A stretch of 64,000 nucleotides of DNA from Prochlorococcus marinus str. MIT 0919 (GCF_027359375.1 NZ_CP114779.1:1302001-1366000), one strand, 5' to 3'; counted from the first letter of the stretch, positions 28,755 to 40,343 are shown. A program made the numbers and translations. Notes: a model not told the origin generated them from the sequence alone.

Positions 28755-30053
28755 GTGGAAAATGATTCTCGCTTTAAAACCAATCGCCCTAGAGCTATTA
28801 GGAGATTAGTTATTTGGTATCGCCGTAATTCGGCTGTAACAAGCCTTGTAGACACAGCTGCAAGTTCAGCTTCGGTTGCAGGGAATGTTGCGGGTTCAGT
28901 TGTTTCTAGTGCAGGCTCAATGGCTAAAAGCACTCTTCAACCATTAGTTTTTGACCCGTTAAGAAGGTTGCAAGGAGTAGGGACAGATTTAGACAAAACC
29001 CTCATTGAAGATTCTGAAAGGATTTGGGTGGCTGTTGATGGAATGGGAGGAGACCAAGCCCCAGGTCCTATTTTGGAAGGTTGCCTTAAAGCAATAGAAA
29101 GGCTTCCTTTAAGGATCAAGTTTGTAGGAGAAATTAAGAAGATAAATGCTGCTGCAAAAGAAATGGGAATAGAGAATTTGCTAAACCACTCAGTATCTGA
29201 AGGATTTTTAGAACTTATTCCTAGTGGACCATCAGTAGGAATGGATGAAGAAGCTACTGTTGTGAGACGCAAAAAGGACGCGAGTATTAATATCGCAATG
29301 GATTTGGTTAAAAAGGGCAACGCCTCGGCTGTCTATTCAGCCGGGAATTCAGGGGCTTTAATGGCTTCAGCTATTTTTCGCCTGGGTAGACTCTCAGGAA
29401 TAGATAGACCTGCAATAGGAGCTTTGTTCCCAACTAAAGATCCAGGACAGCCAGTATTAGTTCTTGACGTTGGAGCAAATATGGATTGCAAAGCCACTTA
29501 TTTGCATCAATTTGCATTATTAGGAAACATTTATTCGCGGGATGTTTTGCAAATTGCAGAGCCTCGTATTGGACTTTTAAATATTGGCGAAGAACAGTGT
29601 AAAGGCAATGAGCTATCCCTATCAACGTATTCATTATTGGCTAACGAGGAACGCTTTAATTTTGTTGGGAATTGTGAGGGTCGAGATGTTCTTTCTGGAG
29701 ATTTTGATGTTGTTGTATGTGATGGTTTTACTGGCAATGTACTACTTAAATTTCTTGAATCAGTTGGCAGCGTTTTATTAGATGTTCTTCGAGCAGAGTT
29801 GCCTAGGGGTAGAAGAGGGAAACTAGGCTCGGCATTTTTAAGAAATAATCTTAAAAGAATTAAAAAACGTTTAGACCATGCTGAACATGGAGGAGCCCTT
29901 TTGCTTGGTGTTAATGGAATTTGTGTGATTGGGCATGGTAGTAGTAAGGCATTGTCAGTTGTAAGTGCTCTTAGGATTGCTCACTCTGCTTCAAGTCATG
30001 GAGTTATGGATGATCTGGCTACTCTTAACAACCCTAAGGCCTTAAGCATTTGA
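28755..30053 (+). CDS. plsX: Phosphate acyltransferase PlsX with N-terminal extension
   Basis: PlsX transfers acyl groups from acyl-ACP to phosphate in phospholipid synthesis. The catalytic domain starts at about residue 92 with IWVAVDGMGGDQAPGPILEG and holds YSAGNSGALMA, PVLVLDVGANMDCK, VVCDGFTGNVLLK and HGGALLLGVNG. About 90 residues before it form a basic then Ala/Ser/Val-rich extension not found in the short form. I start at GTG 28755; a TTG at 28716 would overlap rpaB by 32 nt. The stop overlaps the fabH start (TTGA). Confidence 0.92.
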   Translation: MENDSRFKTNRPRAIRRLVIWYRRNSAVTSLVDTAASSASVAGNVAGSVVSSAGSMAKSTLQPLVFDPLRRLQGVGTDLDKTLIEDSERIWVAVDGMGGDQAPGPILEGCLKAIERLPLRIKFVGEIKKINAAAKEMGIENLLNHSVSEGFLELIPSGPSVGMDEEATVVRRKKDASINIAMDLVKKGNASAVYSAGNSGALMASAIFRLGRLSGIDRPAIGALFPTKDPGQPVLVLDVGANMDCKATYLHQFALLGNIYSRDVLQIAEPRIGLLNIGEEQCKGNELSLSTYSLLANEERFNFVGNCEGRDVLSGDFDVVVCDGFTGNVLLKFLESVGSVLLDVLRAELPRGRRGKLGSAFLRNNLKRIKKRLDHAEHGGALLLGVNGICVIGHGSSKALSVVSALRIAHSASSHGVMDDLATLNNPKALSI

Positions 30054-31066
30054 CTGAAAATAACAGTACCTTTGGAGTTTCGTTAGTATGTAGTGGCAGC
30101 GCAGTGCCCGCACAGGTCATTACTAATGATGAGCTTGCCTTAAGAGTTGAAACGAATGATGAGTGGATTAGCAGCAGGACAGGAATTAAGAATAGGCGTG
30201 TGCTTGGTCCAGAGGAATCTTTTTCTGATCTATGCCTTAGAGCAGGTGCTTCTGCTTTGGAGATGGCGAACTGGCAACCAGAAACCATTGATTTAGTTAT
30301 TGTTGCTTCTTCAACGCCAGATGATTTGTTTGGCTCTGCTCCTAGTATTCAAGCCAAATTAGGTGCGAAAAACGCTGTCGCTTTTGACCTTACAGCTGCC
30401 TGTAGTGGCTTTTTATTCGCCTTGGTTACAGCAGCTCAATTTTTGAGAAACGGGTCTATGAAGCGTGCATTGGTAATTGGAGCAGATCAGTTATCTAGTT
30501 GGATTGATTGGGATGATAGAAAAAGTTGTGTTTTATTTGGGGATGCAGCTGGTGCAGTTGGTATCGAATCAGTTCAAAGTGAATGTGATGACTTGATAGG
30601 TTTTAAACTTAGATCGGATGGCAGTAGAGGGAATTGTTTAAATTTATTGGAGAAAAGAAACTTTAGATCTTTAGTGAATACCACCATGAATCAAGAAGGT
30701 GGATTTTCTAATATTCAGATGAATGGCCAAGAAGTCTATAAGTTTGCTGTTCGAGAAGTGCCTGTCATCCTAAAAGATGTATTAGAAACAAGTGGAATAA
30801 ACCCTGAGAAATTAGATTGGCTTTTATTGCATCAAGCTAATAAAAGAATTTTGGATGCTGTAGCAGATAGGCTGAAAATTTCGCATGAGAAAGTTCTTAG
30901 TAATCTTTCCAAGTATGGAAATACTTCGGCTGCAACAATTCCACTCATGCTGGATGAAGCTGTTAGAGATGGAAGAGTTAAACCTGGACATTTAATAGCT
31001 AGTAGTGGCTTTGGTGCTGGTTTAAGTTGGGGAGCGGCTGTATTTCGATGGCATGGTCCTACTTAA
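30050..31066 (+). CDS. fabH: Beta-ketoacyl-ACP synthase III
   Basis: FabH starts fatty acid chains by condensing acetyl-CoA with malonyl-ACP. The catalytic triad is visible: C118 in LTAACSGFLFAL, the histidine in LLLHQANKRI, and the asparagine in SKYGNTSAATIP. The NDEWISSRTGIKNRR motif is also standard. The TTG start overlaps the plsX stop by 4 nt. Length 338 is normal. Confidence 0.95.
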   Translation: MTENNSTFGVSLVCSGSAVPAQVITNDELALRVETNDEWISSRTGIKNRRVLGPEESFSDLCLRAGASALEMANWQPETIDLVIVASSTPDDLFGSAPSIQAKLGAKNAVAFDLTAACSGFLFALVTAAQFLRNGSMKRALVIGADQLSSWIDWDDRKSCVLFGDAAGAVGIESVQSECDDLIGFKLRSDGSRGNCLNLLEKRNFRSLVNTTMNQEGGFSNIQMNGQEVYKFAVREVPVILKDVLETSGINPEKLDWLLLHQANKRILDAVADRLKISHEKVLSNLSKYGNTSAATIPLMLDEAVRDGRVKPGHLIASSGFGAGLSWGAAVFRWHGPT

Positions 31067-31096
31067 TGACTCAATTGTTTGTTTCTTAGAGGTTTT

Positions 31097-31993
31097 ATGA
31101 CTTTTGCTTGGGTTTTCCCTGGTCAAGGTTCACAGAAACTTGGCATGGCTGATTCAGTGCTTTCACTTGATGGAGCGCCAGAAAGGTTTGACCTTGCTTC
31201 CCAAATCTTAGGTAGGGATTTATTGAAGATTTGTACTGAAACAGGTTCGCCTAATAAAAAGATCGATGATTTAAATGACACTCGCAATACTCAACCTGCA
31301 CTTTTTGTAGTTGAGTCATTATTAGTTGATGAATTGAAAAAACAGGGTTCACGGGCTTCATTGGTAGCGGGTCATAGCCTTGGGGAGATAGTTGCTCTCT
31401 ATGCAGCTGAGGTGTTTGATTTATCAACTGGATTAAATTTATTGAAATCGCGTTCTGAATTAATGTCAGCTGTCGGGAATGGCGCAATGACGGCTGTCTT
31501 AGGTTTTGATCAAAAGCAATTAATAGATTTGGTGCAAGAAATAGAAGGTGTTGTAATTGCAAATGATAATAGTACTGATCAAGTTGTTTTATCAGGCAAA
31601 CCTGAATCAGTTGAATTGCTTGTATCGAAATTAAATTGTAAAAGATCTGTGCCTTTAAAAGTTTCTGGAGCATTTCATTCTCCATTTATGGAGCAGCCCT
31701 CACAAGCATTCTCTCAATTGATAGATCAAGTAACTTTCAATGACGCAATTTTCCCTGTGATAAGCAATTTTGATCCTACCCCTGAAACAAATGGAGGAGT
31801 ATTGCAAATGAAATTGAAGCGGCAAATGACTTCAGGTGTTCGTTGGAGAGAAACTATGGATGTAATACAAAACAATTCGATAGATTCTTTAATTGAGATA
31901 GGACCAGGGAAAGTTTTAAGTGGACTTGCTAAGAGATCTATATTAGGAATTTCAATTAAGCAAATTTCTTCATTTAATGATTTGGAATGTTGA
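31097..31993 (+). CDS. fabD: Malonyl-CoA:ACP transacylase
   Basis: FabD charges ACP with malonate. The N-terminal FPGQGSQKLGMA loop, the nucleophile serine in VAGHSLGEIVALYAAE, the arginine in LLKSRSELM and the histidine in SGAFHSPFM are all present. I choose the ATG at 31097 (MTFAWVFPGQGSQ) rather than the TTG at 31079. It overlaps plsC by 7 nt. Together with plsX and fabH it forms the canonical fatty acid/phospholipid block. Confidence 0.95.
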   Translation: MTFAWVFPGQGSQKLGMADSVLSLDGAPERFDLASQILGRDLLKICTETGSPNKKIDDLNDTRNTQPALFVVESLLVDELKKQGSRASLVAGHSLGEIVALYAAEVFDLSTGLNLLKSRSELMSAVGNGAMTAVLGFDQKQLIDLVQEIEGVVIANDNSTDQVVLSGKPESVELLVSKLNCKRSVPLKVSGAFHSPFMEQPSQAFSQLIDQVTFNDAIFPVISNFDPTPETNGGVLQMKLKRQMTSGVRWRETMDVIQNNSIDSLIEIGPGKVLSGLAKRSILGISIKQISSFNDLEC

Positions 31994-32643
31994 AACTAAC
32001 TCGAAATAATTCATTAGCATCAAAACAATCTTTGGTATATAGCTTTGTTAGTTACTGCTTAGTATTTCCGATATTCCGAATATTGTTTAGGGGTCGTATT
32101 TTTGGTTTGGAAAATGTTCCTTTAAAAGGACCCTTGGTAGTTGTTGCTAATCATGGTTCTCATTTGGATCCACCAATATTGGGACATGCTTTGGGCCGGC
32201 CTATATCTTTTATGGCTAAAGCCGAGTTATTTGAGATCCCATTTCTTGGTAACATAATTCGAGCTTGCGGGGCATATCCAGTAAGCCGAGGAGCTAGTGA
32301 TCGAGAAGCACTTAGAATAGCTACTGGTCGACTTAAGCAAGGTTGTGCTACAGGTGTTTTTTTAGATGGAACTAGGCAAGACAATGGAAGAATTAATGAT
32401 CCTATGCCTGGAGCAGCGTTATTAGCTGCAAGAAGCTGTGCTCCACTACTTCCAGTAGCTATTGTGAATAGTCATCGAGCTCTAGGTAAAGGGAGATTAT
32501 GTCCAAGATTTACTCCTATACATATACGAGTAGGACCAGTCATAGCAGCTCCAGAATCACGGAAAAAGACTAATTTAATCGAAGTAACTCAACAATTGCA
32601 AGAATCAATTAATGCAATGCTTGATCAGGGAATGTTGTTATAA
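31987..32643 (+). CDS. plsC: 1-acyl-sn-glycerol-3-phosphate acyltransferase
   Basis: PlsC adds the second acyl chain to lysophosphatidic acid. The catalytic NHGSHLDPP (HX4D) motif, the glycerolphosphate-binding VFLDGTRQDNG (in place of FPEGTRS) and PVAIVNS motifs are in order, with a hydrophobic N-terminal segment that may anchor it in the membrane. The ATG overlaps the fabD stop. It is the last gene of the rpaB-plsX-fabH-fabD-plsC run and converges on the YdcF-like gene. Confidence 0.92.
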   Translation: MLKLTRNNSLASKQSLVYSFVSYCLVFPIFRILFRGRIFGLENVPLKGPLVVVANHGSHLDPPILGHALGRPISFMAKAELFEIPFLGNIIRACGAYPVSRGASDREALRIATGRLKQGCATGVFLDGTRQDNGRINDPMPGAALLAARSCAPLLPVAIVNSHRALGKGRLCPRFTPIHIRVGPVIAAPESRKKTNLIEVTQQLQESINAMLDQGMLL

Positions 32644-32665
32644 ATATACTTAAAAAATTGCAATT

Positions 32666-33247
32666 TTATTCTACAAACTCAGCCTTGAGTTTTTCAGGGA
32701 GAATATTTTTTAAATCTTTCCCTGTGACAACCCAAGTAATAGAGCGAATTATATCAATATAATACTTTTTTTGAGATTCTTTTTTGCACTTATGTGCACA
32801 TGGTATTGAAATACTTTTTAGCTTAATTCCTCTACTTCCAGCTATAATCTTTCCAACTATGATTGCTCTATCAATATGGTCTTCACTTGTAATTAGAAAA
32901 ATATGGTTAATATTATCGCTAGATAAATCATTTACTAAGGAAGTGAAATTACCCAAGGTGTCCTGAGCTCGATAATCTCTTCTAATTAATTTAGAAGGCA
33001 AACCTTCCTTTTCTGCTAACCATTCAGAGTACTCAGGGTTGCTGCCTCCGCTAATTATTATTGGAAGATTTAATTTTTTTGCCATTTTAAACCCAGCCTT
33101 TTCTCTATCGATGTCCCCTCCTAATACTAATATTAGTTGAGCTTCTTCCTTATTAAAGATGCTGCGTAAAAAAGGCCTAAATGTTCCTTGAGTTACAAAC
33201 AAGAAAAATATAAATAAACCAATAAAATGAAAGTATTTTTTTCTCAC
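32666..33247 (-). CDS. YdcF/DUF218-family protein
   Basis: A 193-residue protein with an N-terminal membrane helix (FIGLFIFFLFVTQG) and a DUF218 domain: LILVLGGDIDREKAGF, LPIIISGGSN, DTLGNFTSLV and FLITSEDHIDRA. This family includes SanA/ElyC-type envelope proteins with unclear biochemistry. Its start overlaps the tsaB stop by 4 nt (33244-33247), so it follows tsaB in an operon. A cysteine-containing stretch CAHKCKKE lies near the C terminus. Confidence 0.85.
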   Translation of the reverse strand: MRKKYFHFIGLFIFFLFVTQGTFRPFLRSIFNKEEAQLILVLGGDIDREKAGFKMAKKLNLPIIISGGSNPEYSEWLAEKEGLPSKLIRRDYRAQDTLGNFTSLVNDLSSDNINHIFLITSEDHIDRAIIVGKIIAGSRGIKLKSISIPCAHKCKKESQKKYYIDIIRSITWVVTGKDLKNILPEKLKAEFVE

Positions 33248-33900
33248 TTACTATTAGAAATTGGTGATATTGGGTAAATTGGTAGTACTTCAGACCAATG
33301 GTTTTCATTCTTAATACTATGTGATTGTGCTAATATTTCTAGCAATTTTCTAATGTCTTCTAAGATGTTGTCACTAGCATTTAAGGATGGGCTTATTTCT
33401 GTACCATCTGGGATTAAATGTGGTTCTTCTAACTCAATAATGTCAAGTTTATTATTTTCTTTCGCCGGATTAATAACTTTATACTTACCTGCTATTACAC
33501 CATGTCTTGGAAGTACTTTTTTGATCCAAAAAAAACTATTTATTTTGTGATTTTCAAGGCTTTTTGCATGTCTTGCTGCCATTAAAGCAAAGCTACTGAC
33601 GCCCTCGAGAGGACAATTAATTTGTTGGGCAAGTGTACGTGCCATGGCAACACTCACTCTTGTTCCTGTAAAACTGCCTGGCCCTTTTGAAACAGCGATT
33701 CTTGCAATTTCCATCCAAGATTTTGTGGGTAAAATGCTATCTACATAGTCAAATAAATTGTTTGATAATTCTCTTCCACCATCAAAAGAAGCAATCTGTA
33801 TCTTTTCCTGAGGATTTTTTAAATCTATTATCCCTACCCCAAACTTTTCTGAAGAGCTGTGGAGTCCCAGTAGATATCGCTTTTCATTCTTGAATGACAT
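33244..33900 (-). CDS. tsaB: tRNA threonylcarbamoyladenosine biosynthesis protein TsaB
   Basis: TsaB (YeaZ) partners TsaD in making the t6A modification at tRNA position 37. The ASKHA-fold blocks LLGLHSSSEKFGVGIID, ARIAVSKGPGSFTGTRVSVAMARTLA and PLEGVSSFALMA are diagnostic. Length 218 is normal. It overlaps the YdcF-like gene downstream and follows ycf34 by 7 nt, so ycf34-tsaB-ydcF form one leftward unit. Confidence 0.93.
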   Translation of the reverse strand: MSFKNEKRYLLGLHSSSEKFGVGIIDLKNPQEKIQIASFDGGRELSNNLFDYVDSILPTKSWMEIARIAVSKGPGSFTGTRVSVAMARTLAQQINCPLEGVSSFALMAARHAKSLENHKINSFFWIKKVLPRHGVIAGKYKVINPAKENNKLDIIELEEPHLIPDGTEISPSLNASDNILEDIRKLLEILAQSHSIKNENHWSEVLPIYPISPISNSK

Positions 33901-33907
33901 TCTGAGC

Positions 33908-34156
33908 TTAAGAAGGTAGCTTTTGACCAGGTCTTAATCGTTGCCATTTACCCTTGTCTTCTTGGAAACTTTTACAAGCTCTTACGTCCCATTCAATTGA
34001 GCTTCCAGAATGTACATCCTTAACAATTACATGAATTGATGGATTATTCCCTTGAAAATCAGGCGAGGAGGTTAGGTGCTCAGCACCATGCTGTTTTTCG
34101 ACTGCGTGATACGTCTTACATCTATCTATCCAGTAACAGTTCACACAAATACACAT
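33908..34156 (-). CDS. ycf34: Ycf34 family iron-sulfur protein
   Basis: The 82-residue protein opens with CICVNCYWIDRCKTYHAVEKQH, giving the closely spaced cysteines of Ycf34, which binds an Fe-S cluster and influences photosynthetic electron transport in Synechocystis. SIHVIVKDVHSGSSIEWDVRACKSF follows. Its ATG overlaps the ATG of the divergent cca gene, so the two promoters must lie in each other's coding region or the leaders are very short. Confidence 0.92.
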   Translation of the reverse strand: MCICVNCYWIDRCKTYHAVEKQHGAEHLTSSPDFQGNNPSIHVIVKDVHSGSSIEWDVRACKSFQEDKGKWQRLRPGQKLPS

Positions 34157-35396
34157 GTTTTTAGAGGGACTTAATTTGTTGGAATTCAGGAAGGATCATA
34201 GTTTGCTTGCGCAATCTTTAAGTGAAAGACTGGATTTTTCGAGATGGCCTGTCAGTTTAAAGGATCTTCCTATCGGTTCTGCCTTGGTTGGTGGTTCAAT
34301 AAGAGATGCTTTACTCAACAGACTTCAGGATAAGCCAGATCTTGATCTAGTAGTTCCTTCTGACGCGATTAAACTTGCTAAGCAATTTGCTGAAGGAATA
34401 GGTGGGACTTGTGTTGTTCTCGATGAGACAAGAGATATAGCTAGATGGGTAATCAAAGAATGGACAGTTGATTTTGCTAGTCAGATAGGTACTTGCTTAA
34501 AAGAAGATTTATTGCGAAGAGATTACACAATTAATGCAATTGCTTTAGTGCTTTTACCTGAACCTCAAATATTGGATCCAACTGGAGGGTTGATTGACTT
34601 AACTAAGAAACAATTAATTGCAGTTTCAGAGCAAAACTTAATAGATGATCCTTTGAGATTATTAAGAGGTTTTAGATTTCTTGCAGAGTTAAATTTCTTT
34701 TTCGATAATCAAACAAAATTTTTTTTAGAATCTAATGCACATTTACTTAGGAGAGTTGCAAGGGAACGAATTAAGGGCGAATTGGAGAAATTAATTCAAG
34801 GTATTTGGGCTGATCAAGTAATCCCTTCATTGAACAAATCTCGACTTTTAGAGCCTTGGCAGGTCTTAGATCAACCTCAAAATGAACTAATTGAACTTTC
34901 GCCAAATTTTTCTGCCTTTAATTCAACAGAGCTTGAAATAGGTCTGCCTTTAATTCGCTTAACAAAATTATTAAGTGATCAAGGGTTAAAAGAGTTAAGT
35001 TTTTCTAGAAAAAAATTACAAAATTGTCATCTTTTACGTTACTGGCAATTGAAAAATGATGGCTTTGCTTTCGAAAACCTTAGCGAAAATGATCGTTTTA
35101 GGTTACATAAGGATTTAGAAAATATTCTTCCTGCATTGATTTTAGGACTGTCTTTTCGTGATCAGAAGCTTTGGCTAAAACGCTGGAGAGATAATGATGA
35201 TCCACTTTTTCACCCGTCATGCCCATTGGATGGAGGTGCATTGCAAAAGATCATTAGTGCATCGGAAGGACCTTGGATAGGGGAATTAATAAATCTGATT
35301 TCTCAAGAAAAAGCATTTGGACGTTTAAAAACCGAAGAGGAAGTATTTCAATTTGCTCGTTACTGGTGGGCACATAACAAACCTTTTTGTGATTAA
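34155..35396 (+). CDS. cca: CCA-adding tRNA nucleotidyltransferase
   Basis: A class II nucleotidyltransferase: ALVGGSIRDALLNRL and the metal-binding DLDLVV motif near residue 55, then RRDYTINAIAL, DDPLRLLRGFRF and RRVARERIKGEL. It adds or repairs the 3' CCA of tRNAs. This matters here because the tRNA-Asn in the window does not encode CCA. No HD domain is apparent. Poly(A) polymerase activity is a family alternative. It is divergent from ycf34 with overlapping start codons. Confidence 0.92.
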   Translation: MFLEGLNLLEFRKDHSLLAQSLSERLDFSRWPVSLKDLPIGSALVGGSIRDALLNRLQDKPDLDLVVPSDAIKLAKQFAEGIGGTCVVLDETRDIARWVIKEWTVDFASQIGTCLKEDLLRRDYTINAIALVLLPEPQILDPTGGLIDLTKKQLIAVSEQNLIDDPLRLLRGFRFLAELNFFFDNQTKFFLESNAHLLRRVARERIKGELEKLIQGIWADQVIPSLNKSRLLEPWQVLDQPQNELIELSPNFSAFNSTELEIGLPLIRLTKLLSDQGLKELSFSRKKLQNCHLLRYWQLKNDGFAFENLSENDRFRLHKDLENILPALILGLSFRDQKLWLKRWRDNDDPLFHPSCPLDGGALQKIISASEGPWIGELINLISQEKAFGRLKTEEEVFQFARYWWAHNKPFCD

Positions 35397-35457
35397 CTAC
35401 ACCTAAGGAAGTTCTTTTTCCCCTGATGAGGTCCATTTCCCATATCCCTTTCCTTTC

Positions 35458-35889
35458 ATGAGTGTTCGTCTTTACATCGGTAACTTGCCGCAAAATTTAA
35501 AGATCAAGGAGCTTGAAGAACTCTTTGCAACTGTTGGGAAAGGCATTCGGTTTAAAGCCGTACTAGATAGAGAGACCAAAGCTTGTAGGGGATTTGGATT
35601 TGCAAATGTAGAGAATGAGAAGTTGGCTACAGAAGTTATAGAGCAGTTAAATGGGAAGGAATTTAATGGGAATAACTTGAGAGTCGAACGCTCTGAGAAG
35701 AAGGAACAAAATAACTCTTCAGGGAGAAGAAATGCTTCTTCCTCAAATTCAAAGTCAAAAGGAAACCGTAAGGATTTCAAGAAAGTCGTTCATAGTGATG
35801 CCCCTAATGCTGAAGCTCCTGATCCTAGATGGGCTGGAGAATTATCGAAGTTGAAGGAACTTTTAGCAAATCAGAAAACACCTGTTTAA
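35458..35889 (+). CDS. RRM-type RNA-binding protein
   Basis: A single RNA recognition motif occupies residues 3-82: RNP2 LYIGNL, RNP1 CRGFGFANV, and NGKEFNGNNLRVERSE at the end. A low-complexity Ser/Asn/Lys linker (about 83-115) follows instead of the glycine-rich tail of classical cyanobacterial Rbp proteins. The C terminus is an ordered-looking helix, DPRWAGELSKLKELLANQ. Rbp proteins are often cold-induced and help localise mRNAs to thylakoids. The targets here are unknown. Confidence 0.92.
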   Translation: MSVRLYIGNLPQNLKIKELEELFATVGKGIRFKAVLDRETKACRGFGFANVENEKLATEVIEQLNGKEFNGNNLRVERSEKKEQNNSSGRRNASSSNSKSKGNRKDFKKVVHSDAPNAEAPDPRWAGELSKLKELLANQKTPV

Positions 35890-35921
35890 AAAATAAATAG
35901 ATCAATTTAGATTGACGCTTT

Positions 35922-38323
<2,402 letters not shown>

Positions 38324-38386
38324 CTAAACTTTCTTTATATTGAATTCTTTGTTATCAATATATTTTCATCTGCAGCAGATTTTGAC

Positions 38387-38734
38387 ATGACAGATGCCAT
38401 TCTTAAGTGCACAACAAGACACATTCGAATATTTACCGCAAGAACTGAAAATAGTGATCTAGTCGCAGATGAGAAATATTTGACCTTGGATTTGGATCCC
38501 GATAATGAATTTATTTGGAATCAAGAGGTAGTAGATAAGATTAATCAGCGCTTTAGTACTTTGGTTACATCATATTCAGGCAAAGATTTAACTGATTACA
38601 ATCTTAGAAAAATTGGCTCAAGCTTAGAGGGTTTAATCAGACAACTCCTTCAATCAGGACAGTTGAAATACAACCCAGATTGTCGAGTACTTAATTTTTC
38701 AATGGGTTTACCAAGGACCAAAGATTTATTGTGA
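38387..38734 (+). CDS. ndhM: NAD(P)H-quinone oxidoreductase subunit M
   Basis: NdhM is an oxygenic-photosynthesis-specific subunit of the NDH-1 peripheral arm. The 115-residue sequence has [58 protein letters not shown] and [17 protein letters not shown], all standard. Its stop overlaps the GTG start of the DUF3172 gene, implying coupling. Confidence 0.95.
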   Translation: MTDAILKCTTRHIRIFTARTENSDLVADEKYLTLDLDPDNEFIWNQEVVDKINQRFSTLVTSYSGKDLTDYNLRKIGSSLEGLIRQLLQSGQLKYNPDCRVLNFSMGLPRTKDLL

Positions 38735-39375
38735 GTAGACCTCCTTATAGGCGACCAAAATCAGGTCGATTCAATCAGAATTCTCAGAGAGATCGTCAAA
38801 GTAGATCTTCATTTGGTAGAGATTCTTCAGGTGGGAATTCGTATAATTATCTTTCCGGAGGTCCAAACTCAGCCAAGACAGGTAATCCAATTAGTTTGAA
38901 TACAAGCACAATTGCTGTGCTTGCTGGTGTTTTGGTTTTAGGTGTTGGGATTGGGAGTGCCATTACTAGTACAACTCAAGGGGGAGAAGGGAATATTGCA
39001 AGTCAGCAACAGCTAGATATGGCTGTTCCAGATCCGGAGTTTTGCAGGCAATGGGGTGCAAGTGCTTTCGTCATAGATGTTGAGATGTATACAACATTGA
39101 ACCCTTCGACAAGCTTTGTGACGCAACCATCTTTACAGCCAGGATGTGTAATCCGTAGAGAAAATTGGTCTTTGCTTCAAAAGCAAGGAGCAATTACCAA
39201 TGAGGATGTTAGAGAATGCAAGCAACGTATGAACACCTTTGCCTATATAGGCTCCATAAGAGACAACCCAATTGTGCGATGTGTTTACCAAGCAGATATC
39301 AATGACAATAAATTCATAATCAAGGGGGTTGAAGAAGATGGTATTCGTATTAATCAGGAAGCGATTCAATTTTAA
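38731..39375 (+). CDS. DUF3172 family membrane-anchored protein
   Basis: A basic, Arg/Ser/Gly-rich N terminus (1-50) precedes one membrane helix (about 58-80, [19 protein letters not shown]), then a soluble domain with cysteines in [25 protein letters not shown] and VRCVYQ. I recognise this as DUF3172, found in cyanobacteria and plants. Function is unknown. The GTG start overlaps the ndhM stop (GTGA), so a link with NDH-1 is a reasonable inference. The last codons overlap convergent rbcR by 4 nt. Confidence 0.85.
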   Translation: MSRPPYRRPKSGRFNQNSQRDRQSRSSFGRDSSGGNSYNYLSGGPNSAKTGNPISLNTSTIAVLAGVLVLGVGIGSAITSTTQGGEGNIASQQQLDMAVPDPEFCRQWGASAFVIDVEMYTTLNPSTSFVTQPSLQPGCVIRRENWSLLQKQGAITNEDVRECKQRMNTFAYIGSIRDNPIVRCVYQADINDNKFIIKGVEEDGIRINQEAIQF

Positions 39376-40328
39376 ATATTTGTAGATTTGTTCTTTAGGG
39401 GGCTGTCCCAACTTGCAAAGATAGGAAGTATGTCCTCTGTAAATGCTTCAGCAGCTCTTGAGGTGTATCTGGCGGGATTGCTAATTAATTTAAGTTCTCT
39501 TTTAACTACTAAATCTGCGACATTAGGCTTGTGAACAGTGCCAGCAGTCAATTCTCGTTCAATAGAAACAACTGGGAGAAATGCAGCCCCTAACCCTGAT
39601 TGAACGGCATTTTTAATTGCTTCTAACGAATTCAGTTCCATTTCTATTCGCAAGCGTTGCACATCTAAGCCAGAACTTGTAAGAAGCTGGTCAACAACTT
39701 TGCGAGTGGTTGATTGTGTGTCAAGGGTGACGAACCCCAAACGGTACAAATCCTCTTTGGTTAATTCAGGTAGGCGTGATAATGGATGTTTTACAGGAAG
39801 TACTAAGGCCAATTCATCTGTTGCATAAGGAATAATTTCAAGAAAGTCTTGTAATTCTGAAGGTAGCTGTCCGCCTATTATTGCCAGATCAATTTGCCCA
39901 TTTGCGACACTCCAGCCTGTGCGTCTTGTGCTATGGACTTGAAGTTGGACTGATACTTCTGGGAATTTTTGTCTAAATAATCCAATCATTCTTGGCATGA
40001 GATATGTCCCCGTGGTTTGGCTTGCTCCAATTATCAATGAACCACCTTTTAGGTTATGTAAATCTTCTAACGCTCCACAAGCTTCATCACACTGGCTAAG
40101 AATTTTCTCGCAGTAATTTAGTAATAGTTTTCCTGCTTCGGTGAGTTGAGCTTTTCTACCACCTCTATCGAAAATCGTAATTTCTAGCTGCTTTTCTAAA
40201 TTTTGTATTTGAAGGCTGACAGCAGGCTGGGTTACATAAAGCTTATCTGCAGCTTTTTTGAAGCTCCCTTCATGCACGATTGCTTTGAGAATTCGGAGCT
40301 GATCAAGAGTAAAAGGAAGTTCAGCCAT
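39372..40328 (-). CDS. rbcR: LysR-type regulator RbcR (Ycf30)
   Basis: An N-terminal winged HTH ([42 protein letters not shown]) and a periplasmic-binding-like effector domain with [23 protein letters not shown] and [22 protein letters not shown]. These segments match RbcR/Ycf30, which activates RuBisCO and carbon-fixation genes in cyanobacteria and red algal plastids. The paralogues CmpR and NdhR/CcmR are less similar. It is divergent from the NnrU-like gene with a dyad-containing spacer. Confidence 0.88.
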   Translation of the reverse strand: MAELPFTLDQLRILKAIVHEGSFKKAADKLYVTQPAVSLQIQNLEKQLEITIFDRGGRKAQLTEAGKLLLNYCEKILSQCDEACGALEDLHNLKGGSLIIGASQTTGTYLMPRMIGLFRQKFPEVSVQLQVHSTRRTGWSVANGQIDLAIIGGQLPSELQDFLEIIPYATDELALVLPVKHPLSRLPELTKEDLYRLGFVTLDTQSTTRKVVDQLLTSSGLDVQRLRIEMELNSLEAIKNAVQSGLGAAFLPVVSIERELTAGTVHKPNVADLVVKRELKLISNPARYTSRAAEAFTEDILPIFASWDSPLKNKSTNI

Positions 40329-40343
40329 ATCGGCTGGGTCAGT

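Noticed and set aside
31251-31685. 144-codon minus-strand frame rich in Gln, Leu and Ile
   Set aside because: It is antisense to fabD; the Gln/Leu bias is what the reverse complement of A/T-rich coding DNA produces.
32654-32667. Perfect palindrome AAAATTGCAATTTT between convergent plsC and the YdcF-like gene
   Set aside because: It has no loop and only two G/C pairs, so a bidirectional terminator is not supported; such palindromes arise often in AT-rich spacers.
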